From positions 1,940,521-2,004,520 of the forward strand of contig NZ_CP082286.1 of assembly GCF_019880245.1 (NCBI RefSeq): a DNA stretch of 64,000 nt, in the 5' to 3' direction. This stretch comes from Halobaculum roseum (GTDB lineage: Archaea > Halobacteriota > Halobacteria > Halobacteriales > Haloferacaceae). Numbering within the stretch: the first letter of the stretch is position 1; every line of letters begins with the position of its first letter. A program made the translations under genes and the position numbers. The notes below the pieces were generated by a model, which saw nothing but the letters and a program-made list of their open reading frames with translations, did not search any database and was not told the DNA's origin. Below are positions 52,682 through 60,451 of the stretch, piece by piece.

Positions 52682-53503
52682 ATGCACCCGCTGGACGAAA
52701 TGCCGAGTCATCGGAAGGGCGATTACACCGAGGCCGTCGTCGTCGCCGAATTAACACGCCGTGAAATTCCGGTTCTCCGCCCGATGAACGACAACGAACG
52801 GTACGATTTCGTACTCCCCTGGGACGATCGCTATTTTTCAATTCAAGTGAAAACCGCTGCCTACGAAGGGAACGGACTCACCATCCGTGGCGTCTCACAG
52901 CATACAAACGGAAGCGGCAACGTATACAAGCGGTACGAGGATGACGTTGATTTCTTTATTGGATACTGTCACGAACTCGAGTCGATGTATCTGCTCCCCG
53001 AATCGGAGGTTGGGTCGAGAGTATTTCTACGAACCGAGGCTGGAAAGCAGAACCACCGGACAACGAACTGGGCGGAAGACTACGAGTTCGACAATAACTG
53101 GCCGCCCGAGACGATATCGCTCCCCCAGCAGGATGGTCGCCGAGTGATCGAGACGCTTGAAGACGCTGGGATAGGGGTACACGAACCGACGACGGATCGC
53201 CCGTACGACCTGCTCGTCGAATCACCCAACGGCGGGTACTATCGAACCACGATCACTCCCGGCTACCTGATAGAGGGACGAATTCGGTTCGACGGGAAGG
53301 CGAACGTCGTTCCGGACGCAACTAAAACCGATCTTGTTCTGGTCCAGTGCGACGAACTCGACACGCTATACCTCGTTCGTCGCGACGAATACGACGTAAC
53401 CATCTCTTTCCGGGTCGAAGAGCCGAAAAAGGAGGACAGTCGCATCAACTGGGCGGAAGACTACGAGTTCGATGAGCGCTGGCCCGACGACATCGCGAAC
53501 TGA
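52682..53503 (+). CDS. Internally duplicated PD-(D/E)XK endonuclease-like protein
   Basis: A 273-residue protein with two similar halves. The first half (about residues 8-142) has the nuclease core: E17 in KGDYTEAVV, D42 in ERYDFVLP and Q55-V-K57 in FSIQVKTA, as in the group-I-intron-associated PD-(D/E)XK family. The second half (about 150-273) aligns with it but carries YRTTITP in place of IQVKTA, so the catalytic Lys is lost. Both halves end in almost the same segment, NWAEDYEFDNNWP and NWAEDYEFDERWP. Codons are much less G/C-rich than in neighbours, and it sits just after tRNA-Pro, which suggests transfer. Function unknown. Confidence 0.75.
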   Translation: MHPLDEMPSHRKGDYTEAVVVAELTRREIPVLRPMNDNERYDFVLPWDDRYFSIQVKTAAYEGNGLTIRGVSQHTNGSGNVYKRYEDDVDFFIGYCHELESMYLLPESEVGSRVFLRTEAGKQNHRTTNWAEDYEFDNNWPPETISLPQQDGRRVIETLEDAGIGVHEPTTDRPYDLLVESPNGGYYRTTITPGYLIEGRIRFDGKANVVPDATKTDLVLVQCDELDTLYLVRRDEYDVTISFRVEEPKKEDSRINWAEDYEFDERWPDDIAN

Positions 53504-53572
53504 CCGCTCCCGCCTCATTACTTCCACCGAGAGGCGACAGTTCTTACCCGATGAGGTGGCTACCTCTGTGCA

Positions 53573-55687
53573 ATGAGTCAGGTCTCCGAGGGGCAGGACG
53601 TCGACGCGTTCCTCAGTTTCTACCGGACCTATTACAGCGACGACATCGCCCGCCTCGCCCAGAACTACCCGAAGGAACAGCGGTCGCTGTACGTCGAGTA
53701 CGACGACCTGTACACGTTCGATCCCGACCTCGCCGAGCGCTACCTCAACCGCCCGGGAGAGATGCAGGAGATCGCCGAGGAGGCGCTGCGCACGTACGAC
53801 CTCCCGGTCGACATCTCGCTGGGGCAGGCGCACGTCCGCATGCGCGGGCTCCCGCGCGAGAACACGATCGACATCCGCGGCATCCGCGTCAGCAACGACC
53901 ACATCGGCTCGATGGTCGCGGTGCAAGGCATCGTCCGCAAGGCGACGGACGTGCGCCCCAAGATCACCGAGGCGGCCTTCGAGTGCCAGCGCTGCGGGAC
54001 GATGACGTACATCCCGCAGAACGACTCCGGCTTCCAGGAGCCCCACGAGTGTCAGGGCTGTGAGCGCCAGGGTCCCTTCCGCGTCAACAACAACGAGTCG
54101 AAGTTCATCGACTCCCAGCAGCTCCGGGTCCAGGAGTCGCCCGAGGGCCTCCGCGGCGGCGAGACGCCCCAAAGTATCGACGTGAACCTCGAGGACGACA
54201 TCTGCGGGCAGGTGACGCCGGGCGACCACGTCACCGTGGTCGGCCGCCTGGAGATGGAGCAGGTGACCAGCGGCCAGGAGAAGACGACCGTCTTCGACCC
54301 GTACATGGAGGGGATCTCGGTCGTCATCGAGGACGAGGAGTTCGAGGACATGGACATCACCGACGAGGACAAACAGGAGATCCTCGAACTCTCGACCCAC
54401 GACGACATCTACGAGGAGATGGTCGCCTCGGTCGCGCCGTCGATCTACGGCTACGACCAGGAGAAGCTCTCGATGATCCTCCAGCTGTTCTCGGGGGTCA
54501 CGAAGCACCTCCCGGACGGGTCACGGATCCGTGGCGACCTCCACATGCTGCTGATAGGGGACCCCGGAACCGGCAAATCGCAAATGCTGTCATATATCCG
54601 AAATATCGCTCCACGTTCCGTCTATACTTCGGGGAAGGGCTCCAGTTCGGCCGGGCTCACCGCGGCGGCGGTTCGCGACGACTTCGGCGACGGCCAGCAG
54701 TGGACGCTGGAGGCGGGTGCGCTCGTCCTGGCGGACAAGGGGATCGCCGCTGTCGACGAACTTGACAAAATGAGGTCGGAAGATCGGTCGGCCATGCACG
54801 AAGCACTCGAACAGCAACAGATCTCGGTGTCCAAAGCCGGCATAAATGCAACTCTCAAATCTCGGTGTTCGCTCCTCGGCGCCGCGAACCCCAAGTACGG
54901 ACGCTTCGACCAGTACGAGCCCATCGGCGAGCAGATCGACCTCGAACCGGCGCTCATCTCGCGGTTCGACCTCATCTTCACCGTCACGGACAGCCCCGAC
55001 CCGGACCACGACGCGAAGCTCGCGGACCACATCCTGACGACGAACTACGCTGGCGAGCTGAACACCCAGCGCACGGAGATGGCGGCCTCGAACTTCACCC
55101 AGGAGGAGGTCGACGAGGTGACCCAGGAGGTGGCGCCGGTCATCGACGCCGAACTCCTGCGCAAGTACATCGCGTACGCCAAGCGCAACTGCTACCCCAC
55201 GATGACCGACGAGGCGAAGGCCGCGATCCGCGAGTTCTACGTCGACCTCCGGGCGAAGGGCGCCGACGAGGACGCCCCCGTGCCCGTCACCGCCCGGAAG
55301 CTGGAGGCGCTCGTCCGGCTCTCGGAGGCCAGTGCGCGGGTCCGCCTGTCGGACACCGTCGAGGAGGAGGACGCGACGCGGGTGATCGAGATCGTCCGCT
55401 CGTGTCTCCAGGACATCGGCGTCGACCCCGAGACCGGACAGTTCGACGCCGACGTGGTCGAGACCGGGACCAGCAAGAGCCAGCGCGACCGGATCAAGAA
55501 CATCAAGGAGCTGATCGGCACCATCGCCGAGGAGTACGAGGACGAGCCCGGCGCGCCCGTCGACACGATCCTGGAGCGGGCCGACGAGGTCGGGATGGAC
55601 GCCGGCAAGGCCGAGAAGGAACTGGAGAAGCTCCGGACGCGCGGGGAAATTTACGAGCCGCAGTCCGGCTACGTGCGGACGACGTAA
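53573..55687 (+). CDS. mcm: MCM replicative DNA helicase
   Basis: A 704-residue archaeal MCM. The N-terminal domain carries a zinc finger with C138, C141, C160 and C163. The AAA+ core has Walker A GDPGTGKSQML (K335), Walker B AAVDELDKM and the arginine-finger region LISRFDLIF. A C-terminal winged helix ends the protein. It unwinds the origin and fork as a hexamer. No intein is present, but codons in two patches, 54554-54631 and 54749-54872, are strikingly A/T-ending compared with the rest (see findings). A TTCTTACC about 28 nt upstream fits a leaderless start. Confidence 0.97.
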   Translation: MSQVSEGQDVDAFLSFYRTYYSDDIARLAQNYPKEQRSLYVEYDDLYTFDPDLAERYLNRPGEMQEIAEEALRTYDLPVDISLGQAHVRMRGLPRENTIDIRGIRVSNDHIGSMVAVQGIVRKATDVRPKITEAAFECQRCGTMTYIPQNDSGFQEPHECQGCERQGPFRVNNNESKFIDSQQLRVQESPEGLRGGETPQSIDVNLEDDICGQVTPGDHVTVVGRLEMEQVTSGQEKTTVFDPYMEGISVVIEDEEFEDMDITDEDKQEILELSTHDDIYEEMVASVAPSIYGYDQEKLSMILQLFSGVTKHLPDGSRIRGDLHMLLIGDPGTGKSQMLSYIRNIAPRSVYTSGKGSSSAGLTAAAVRDDFGDGQQWTLEAGALVLADKGIAAVDELDKMRSEDRSAMHEALEQQQISVSKAGINATLKSRCSLLGAANPKYGRFDQYEPIGEQIDLEPALISRFDLIFTVTDSPDPDHDAKLADHILTTNYAGELNTQRTEMAASNFTQEEVDEVTQEVAPVIDAELLRKYIAYAKRNCYPTMTDEAKAAIREFYVDLRAKGADEDAPVPVTARKLEALVRLSEASARVRLSDTVEEEDATRVIEIVRSCLQDIGVDPETGQFDADVVETGTSKSQRDRIKNIKELIGTIAEEYEDEPGAPVDTILERADEVGMDAGKAEKELEKLRTRGEIYEPQSGYVRTT

Positions 55688-55693
55688 CCGCCG

Positions 55694-55978
55694 ATGGATA
55701 GAATCTCCGCGCTCCGGAACGTCGAGGACGCCATCCGCGCGTTCGAGGACGGCGAGGCCGACCTCGCCGCCACCGAGCGACGCGTCGCCACCGTGCTGCG
55801 GACGTACGCCACCGAGTTCGAGGTTGATGACCGCCGGGCGTACCGCGCCGTCGACGGCCCCGGCGAGGGGCGCGTCGTCGTCGCCGGCGACCCCGAGGAA
55901 GCCCGCGATCGGATCGCCTCGCTCGCCGCCGTCGACGACGAGATGGATCCCGAGGACGTGACGGTCGAACCGCTGTAG
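55694..55978 (+). CDS. Small conserved protein downstream of mcm
   Basis: A 94-residue acidic protein, 6 bases after the mcm stop and so probably co-transcribed. Residues 1-50 are helical (RISALRNVEDAIRAFEDGEADLAATERRVATVLRTYATEF in outline), then a strand pair with YRAVDGPGEGRVVVAG and DPEEARDRIASLAAV. No metal or catalytic motif is visible. Its role is unknown; tight linkage to mcm suggests replication or chromosome maintenance, which is inference. Confidence 0.65.
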   Translation: MDRISALRNVEDAIRAFEDGEADLAATERRVATVLRTYATEFEVDDRRAYRAVDGPGEGRVVVAGDPEEARDRIASLAAVDDEMDPEDVTVEPL

Positions 55979-56016
55979 GGAACGGCGGTTCCGACTTCGA
56001 TACACGATTCAATACG

Positions 56017-56024
56017 TTTATATT
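56017..56024 (+). promoter_or_regulatory. TATA box of the ParA-type operon
   Basis: TTTATATT centred about 26 nt before the ATG at 56046. This sets the start of the gene and marks the beginning of the operon of uncharacterised genes ending with the ParA-like ATPase. Confidence 0.6.
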
Positions 56025-56045
56025 GTGAACCGAATCTGTGAGTGT

Positions 56046-56384
56046 ATGCTACTCGTCGTGACGTACTCGCGCGCGGCGCGAACGACGCTCCGCAACGTCT
56101 GTCGCAGCCACGACGACACCCTCGTCCGGCGGTTCGGTCGGGCGGCGCTGTTCGCCGAGACGGAATTGGGCGCCTTCCTCGCGTGTCGCCTGCGGGCGAA
56201 ACACGGGACCGACGTGCAGGTCGAGCGGACGGAGCCGTTCAACGAGTTCGCGGCGGTGCGACCGGCGGTCCGCGAGGCGGCCGTCGCCTACGAGGACCGC
56301 GAGGCGCCGAGCACGCCGTACGCGAAGTTCGCCGTCGGCGCCGACCACCCCGACCCGGCGGCGATGCGCGACGCCGAGCTGTGA
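56046..56384 (+). CDS. Conserved haloarchaeal protein, first gene of the ParA-type operon
   Basis: A 112-residue protein starting MLLVVTYSRAARTTLRNVCR. It contains FGRAALFAETELGAFLACRLRAKHG and FNEFAAVRPAVREAAVAYEDREAP, helical with a few strands. The TATA box 26 nt upstream selects this ATG over a frame opening at 56025. Its TGA overlaps the GTG of the next gene (GTGA). No known domain is recognised. The conserved Cys, Arg and Glu are not in any motif I know. Confidence 0.7.
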   Translation: MLLVVTYSRAARTTLRNVCRSHDDTLVRRFGRAALFAETELGAFLACRLRAKHGTDVQVERTEPFNEFAAVRPAVREAAVAYEDREAPSTPYAKFAVGADHPDPAAMRDAEL

Positions 56385-57310
56385 CCCGGCGGTTCGCCGT
56401 TCGTGTCGCCCCGTCGGAGTCGGCGGCGCTGCGAGACGCCGCGGGTTCGGGATCGGTCGACGACGCATGCGCCGCGCTCGACCTCGACCCGGACGACCCG
56501 CTGGCGACGCTGACGGAGCGGCCGCCGTCCCTGTGGCGCGCGCTCGCGGCGGCGGCCCGCGAGCGCGGCCTTGAGCATCCCGGTGACGACGAGCGTCGTC
56601 GGCTCCGAACCGCTCTCGATGAATCGGCCGAGGAGATCGACGCCGCCGACGGCGCGGACACCGCGGACGACGCGAGCGACGCGCTGGCGGCCGCACGGCG
56701 TCGCGCGGCGGCCGCCGGTGCCGACGTGGATCGGCTTCGTGAGCGGGCGGCCACGCTCCGCGGGCGGCTCGCGGAGGCGCGCGAGCGGACGACCCACGAC
56801 GCGAGCGACGATTCGGACGCGAGCGGCAACGCGGACGAGGACGCGGACGCGACGGCGGTCGACTCGCTGCGGGCGGAGTTCGCGGCGGCGACGCGGGCGC
56901 TGAGCGAGGCGGAGACCGAGCGCGTCGCCGCCGACCAGGCGCTCGCCCGCGCCGCCGAACGCTCGCGGTCGGTTCGCGACGCCCGCGAGCGACGCCTCCG
57001 GTTGCGCGACGCGCTCGCCAACCGCCGTCGGGAGGCGCGCCGCGACCTCGCCCGCGAGGTGTATCCCGCCTTCGCGAACGCGGTCGCGGCGTTTCACTCC
57101 GAAGTCGATCCAGTCGACGGCAGGGTCGCGGACGCCGAGGTCGGCGACGACCCCGGCGACTTCGACGGCGACGCGGTCGTCGCCCACGCGGCCGCGATCC
57201 GCATCGCCGAGCGGTCCGACCCGGTCGTCGTGGGAGTCGACCGCTTCGTCGACGCGACCGCGGCACGCGACTGGCTCCGCGCGCCGGTCGTCCTCGTCGG
57301 AGCCGAGTGA
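56381..57310 (+). CDS. Coiled-coil protein of unknown function
   Basis: A 309-residue protein. The first 70 residues are globular (RRFAVRVAPSESAALRDAAG), followed by a long helical region rich in Ala, Arg, Glu and Asp from about 90 to 235, with heptad repeats such as VDRLRERAATLRGRLAEARERT and LSEAETERVAADQALARAAERS broken by an acidic linker. The C-terminal 75 residues (YPAFANAVAAFHSEVDPVD, RIAERSDPVVVGVDRF) look like a separate domain. It resembles structural or scaffold partners of ParA/SMC-type systems in outline only. GTG start overlaps the previous stop. Confidence 0.7.
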   Translation: MTRRFAVRVAPSESAALRDAAGSGSVDDACAALDLDPDDPLATLTERPPSLWRALAAAARERGLEHPGDDERRRLRTALDESAEEIDAADGADTADDASDALAAARRRAAAAGADVDRLRERAATLRGRLAEARERTTHDASDDSDASGNADEDADATAVDSLRAEFAAATRALSEAETERVAADQALARAAERSRSVRDARERRLRLRDALANRRREARRDLAREVYPAFANAVAAFHSEVDPVDGRVADAEVGDDPGDFDGDAVVAHAAAIRIAERSDPVVVGVDRFVDATAARDWLRAPVVLVGAE

Positions 57311-57394
57311 GACCCACGACCCACGCCCGTGGTGCCCGCGCTGACGGCGCGGTCCGTGCGGACGTTTATCGCCGATACCGGGACCAGCACGACC

Positions 57395-58174
57395 ATGCCG
57401 GTCACGCTCGACTCGACGGTCACGACAGCCGGCGGCGTCGCGCTCGTCGCCGTCCGCGTCCGCAACACGGAGCCGGTCGCCCGCCGCGTCCGCATCGAGA
57501 ACCGCCTCCCCGGTCCGGTGCTCCCGCCGCGGCGACACGGTACGCCCGAACCGGGCTGGTCGGACGACGGGTACGACGGGGTCGTCGCCGCCGACTCCGA
57601 CCTCGCCCTCGGGTACGCCTGTCGGGTCGCCGTCGGCGAACGCGGTCCGTCCGACGATCACCCACCGAGCGACGACGCGCCCGTCGAACTCGTCGCCGTC
57701 GGGGATCCGTCGGCCGCGGAGCCCGACCCGATGGACGCCGTTATCGGCGACTTGGGGAACCACAGACCGCCCCCCGACGCGGCCTCGATCGCCATCGGCG
57801 CCGCCGGCCCCGCCGGCGCCGCCGCGGCCCCTGACCGCCCGAGCGACCCCTCCGGAACGGCGGCCACCTCCGCCCACTGCGGGGAGTCGAAGTCGCCGCC
57901 GGAGGCGACGGCGGCGCCGACGGACGTTCCCCCGGCGGTCGCGCGATATCTCGACACCGTCGAGGGTCGGATCTCGCGGGCGGAGGCGTTCGCGGACGGG
58001 TCGGTCGCGGACGCGACGGGGCTGCTCGAGGCGGACACCGATCCCGACGGTCTGGCCGAACTCGTCGCGCTGGACGCGACCGCGTTGGAGGGGCTTGCCG
58101 CCCGGGCCGACTCGCTCGCGGCCCGGGCGGCGGCCGTCGACGTGCCGACCGACGCGCTGGAGCGCCTCGCGTGA
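57395..58174 (+). CDS. Conserved protein preceding the ParA-like ATPase
   Basis: A 259-residue acidic protein. Residues 1-85 (PVTLDSTVTTAGGVALVAVRVRN, VRIENRLPGPVLPPRRHG) look like a beta-sandwich domain. A long Ala/Pro/Asp-rich region follows, then a helical C-terminus (VARYLDTVEGRISRAEAFADGS, ELVALDATALEGLAARADSLAARAAAV). GTTTATC about 28 nt upstream fits a separate leaderless start, and its stop overlaps the ATPase GTG (GTGA), so the two proteins are made together. It may be the partner of that ATPase; no family is recognised. Confidence 0.65.
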   Translation: MPVTLDSTVTTAGGVALVAVRVRNTEPVARRVRIENRLPGPVLPPRRHGTPEPGWSDDGYDGVVAADSDLALGYACRVAVGERGPSDDHPPSDDAPVELVAVGDPSAAEPDPMDAVIGDLGNHRPPPDAASIAIGAAGPAGAAAAPDRPSDPSGTAATSAHCGESKSPPEATAAPTDVPPAVARYLDTVEGRISRAEAFADGSVADATGLLEADTDPDGLAELVALDATALEGLAARADSLAARAAAVDVPTDALERLA

Positions 58175-58833
58175 TCGTCGCCGTCGCCGGCGGGAAGGGG
58201 GGCGTCGGCAAGTCGACGCTGGCGTACAACCTCGCGGGCGCGCTGAACGGGCTCGTCGTCGACGCCGACCTCGCGATGGCGGACCTGCCGGGCGGTCGCG
58301 AGCGCGGGCCGGATCTCCACGACGTGCTCTCGGACCGGGCGACGCCCGCGGAGGCCGTTCGGCCGGGGGCGGTGGACGTCCTTCCGTGCGGCCGGACCCT
58401 CGCGGGGGCGCGACTGGCGGACGTGCGCCGGCTTCGGGAGGCGGTCGCCGTCGGCGGCTACGAGTTCGTCGTCGTGGACTCGCCGGCCGGCCTGCGGGCC
58501 GACGCGGGCGCGCCGCTTGCGGTCGCCGATGCCTGTCTCCTCGTCGCGTCGCCGACGCGGTGGGCGCTGGCGGACGCGATCGCGGCGCGCGAGCTGGCCC
58601 GCGAACTCGACTGCGGGCTCGCGGCCGTCGCGCTCAACCGCGCCGTCGAGGACCCGCCCACGGAGGCGGTCGGACGCGCGCTCGGGGCGCCCGCCACCGC
58701 GGTGCCGGCGGATCCGCGCCTCGCGCGGTCGGTCGCGACCGAGACGCCGGTGGGGGAAACGGACGCCGAGTCGGCCGCCGCGCGGGCGGTCGATGAACTC
58801 GCCGCGGCCGTTCGGCGCTGTGCGGTCGCGTAA
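58171..58833 (+). CDS. MinD/ParA-type ATPase
   Basis: A 220-residue deviant-Walker ATPase. The motif AGGKGGVGKSTLAYNLAGAL has both the signature Lys and the P-loop Lys. Walker A' VVDADLAMADLPGG and Walker B YEFVVVDSPAGL are also clear. It is short for MinD and has no C-terminal amphipathic membrane helix. The family positions cell components or DNA by ATP-driven cycling; the target here is unknown. The GTG overlaps the previous gene by four bases. A second MinD-like gene without the Lys residues lies 1.6 kb away. Confidence 0.88.
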   Translation: MIVAVAGGKGGVGKSTLAYNLAGALNGLVVDADLAMADLPGGRERGPDLHDVLSDRATPAEAVRPGAVDVLPCGRTLAGARLADVRRLREAVAVGGYEFVVVDSPAGLRADAGAPLAVADACLLVASPTRWALADAIAARELARELDCGLAAVALNRAVEDPPTEAVGRALGAPATAVPADPRLARSVATETPVGETDAESAAARAVDELAAAVRRCAVA

Positions 58834-58894
58834 GAAGGGAATCGGCTCCCGTCGCCTCCGACGGTTTCGCCTGGTCTCCGTCACCCGGTCCCCG

Positions 58895-59755
58895 TCACTC
58901 CTCGCGAAGCTCGACGTACGACGAGCGGAGCGTAACGGGCGTCACGTCCGCAACGTCGGCCGCGGCCGCCTGCGTGCAGTCGGCGTCCCCGTCGCGCGCG
59001 GCGGCGTACAGACACGCCGCGGCGACGCCGCAGGGGTTCCGTCCGTTCGTGAGCCCCTCGTCGCGGGCGACATCGAGGTACTCGCGGGCGGCGCGTTCGA
59101 CCGCGGCGTCGAGCCCGAGTTCCGTGGCGAACCGGGGGAGATACTCGACGGGATCGATGGGTCCGACGGGGAGGCCGAGCTCGCGGTTCATCGCGTCGAA
59201 GGCGGCGCGGAGTTCGTCGGCGTCGGCCTTCGCCTCGGCGACGAGCTCGCCGCGGGTGCGCGAGACGCCGGCGACCCGGCAGGCGACGTACACCGCCGCG
59301 GCGGCGAACCCCTCCAGCGAGCGTCCGCGAAGCAGGTCGGCGTCCTGGGCCGACTCGAACAGCGAACACGCCTGATCGCGCAGCGACTCGGGAAGCCCGG
59401 CCGCCGAGACGATCCGCCGGATCTCGGTGAATCCGTACACCTTGTTGCGGTCCCGTTTCGAGGAGATCCGCGCCCGCGTGTGCTGTCTGCGCATCCGGGC
59501 CCACTGCCGGCGCTTGCGCCCCTTCACGCGCGTGTGTCCGATCTCCGTCGAGAGGCCGCGGTCGTGGCGCGAGCGCGTCAACGGCGCCCCGGTCCGCCTC
59601 GGATCGCAGTCGTCGTCCGCGAAGCTGCGCCACTCGGGGCCGCGGTCGATGCGGTCCGCCGAGACGACGAGCCCGCACTCGCTACATACCGCCTCGTCGC
59701 CGTCCGCGTGCACTCGACCCTCGCATTCGGGACACGCCGTCGTGCTCGTTTCCAT
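58895..59755 (-). CDS. tfb: Transcription initiation factor TFB (TFIIB) paralogue
   Basis: A 286-residue TFB, which bridges TBP at the TATA box and RNA polymerase. The N-terminal zinc ribbon has CPEC and CSEC, followed by the B-reader/linker region. A basic stretch VKGRKRRQWARMRRQHTRAR precedes the first cyclin repeat, which is unusual for an acidic proteome. Two cyclin repeats follow, the first with SAQDADLLRGRSLEGFAAAAVYVACRV split about residue 150, the second ending VTLRSSYVELREE. The protein is about 30-40 residues shorter than main TFBs. Haloarchaea carry several TFBs for different gene sets. A minus-strand TATA-like CATAAG about 30 nt upstream. Confidence 0.93.
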   Translation of the reverse strand: METSTTACPECEGRVHADGDEAVCSECGLVVSADRIDRGPEWRSFADDDCDPRRTGAPLTRSRHDRGLSTEIGHTRVKGRKRRQWARMRRQHTRARISSKRDRNKVYGFTEIRRIVSAAGLPESLRDQACSLFESAQDADLLRGRSLEGFAAAAVYVACRVAGVSRTRGELVAEAKADADELRAAFDAMNRELGLPVGPIDPVEYLPRFATELGLDAAVERAAREYLDVARDEGLTNGRNPCGVAAACLYAAARDGDADCTQAAAADVADVTPVTLRSSYVELREE

Positions 59756-59780
59756 ACTCGAACGTCGGTCCCGAACCCAT

Positions 59781-59789
59781 ACTTATGTG
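59781..59789 (-). promoter_or_regulatory. TATA box of tfb
   Basis: Minus-strand CACATAAGT centred about 30 nt before the tfb ATG at 59755. Confidence 0.5.
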
Positions 59790-59829
59790 TGGGGGGATCC
59801 GCCGCTCCCGACCCGCTCTATGGCGCTCG

Positions 59830-59852
59830 AACGTACCGATAACCGGTACGTT
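59830..59852. promoter_or_regulatory. Palindrome between tfb and the divergent gene: candidate operator
   Basis: AACGTACCG-ATAAC-CGGTACGTT, perfect 9-base arms with a 5-base spacer, midway between the tfb TATA box and the TATA box of the gene at 59924. It has the size of a dimeric regulator site. Confidence 0.5.
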
Positions 59853-59892
59853 ACTCCCAACAGTCTCGTTATCGTATCGACCCGGACGATCG

Positions 59893-59900
59893 AATTTATA
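59893..59900 (+). promoter_or_regulatory. TATA box of the gene at 59924
   Basis: AATTTATA, centred about 27 nt before ATG 59924; this favours that ATG over the in-frame GTG six bases upstream. Confidence 0.5.
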
Positions 59901-59923
59901 TCGGATGGCGACCGAGCGTGACC

Positions 59924-60439
59924 ATGGCGCTCCCCGACATCGCCGCCGGGATCGAGGTGACCGCACGTCAGGAGACGCGCGGCGTCGCCTCGGTCGACGA
60001 CACCGGCGGCGACCTCGCCTCCCGGCTCGCCCCCCACGCCGACGCGTTGGCGTGTACGCCCGAGGCGGCCGCGGTGGTGCTCGACCACCACGCCCGCGGC
60101 CAGAGCGTGGGCGCGAGCGCACGCGAGGCCGGCGTCGCGGCCGTGACGGCCGCGAAGGTGCTCCATCGCTGCGGCGTGCAGGGCGTCTCCCCGCTCGCGC
60201 CGACAGCCCGCCGCGTGGTTCGCGACTGGCTCGGCGGCGAGATCCCGCGTGCGGACGCGCTCGAACTCAGCGGCGGCGACGAGGCGGCGTTCGCGCTCGC
60301 GAGCTACGTCGAGTCACACGATCCGGTGCCGGAGCTGGCCGACGTCGCCCGCGGCGCGTTGGCCGCGGGCGGGAACGCGAGCGTGGAGAAGCGGGACGCC
60401 CTCGGTGAGACGATGACTGCCGCCGTCGACCTGCGCTGA
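59924..60439 (+). CDS. Conserved haloarchaeal protein divergent from tfb
   Basis: A 171-residue, mostly helical acidic protein. Seen: LPDIAAGIEVTARQETRGVASVDD, then a possible helix-turn-helix stretch, HARGQSVGASAREAGVAAVTAAKVLHRCGV (about residues 57-87), and LTPTARRVVRDWLGG-like and LASYVESHDPVPELADVARGAL segments. The middle could be a DNA-binding HTH, but it is not close to any family I know. It is convergent with the degenerate MinD gene, 12 bases apart. Confidence 0.65.
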   Translation: MALPDIAAGIEVTARQETRGVASVDDTGGDLASRLAPHADALACTPEAAAVVLDHHARGQSVGASAREAGVAAVTAAKVLHRCGVQGVSPLAPTARRVVRDWLGGEIPRADALELSGGDEAAFALASYVESHDPVPELADVARGALAAGGNASVEKRDALGETMTAAVDLR

Positions 60440-60451
60440 CCCGCCCGTTTC

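Noticed and set aside
33266..55687. Presence of rpa3, mcm and tfb considered as a sign of a replication origin nearby
   Set aside because: No orc1/cdc6 gene and no cluster of origin-recognition-box-like repeats was seen.
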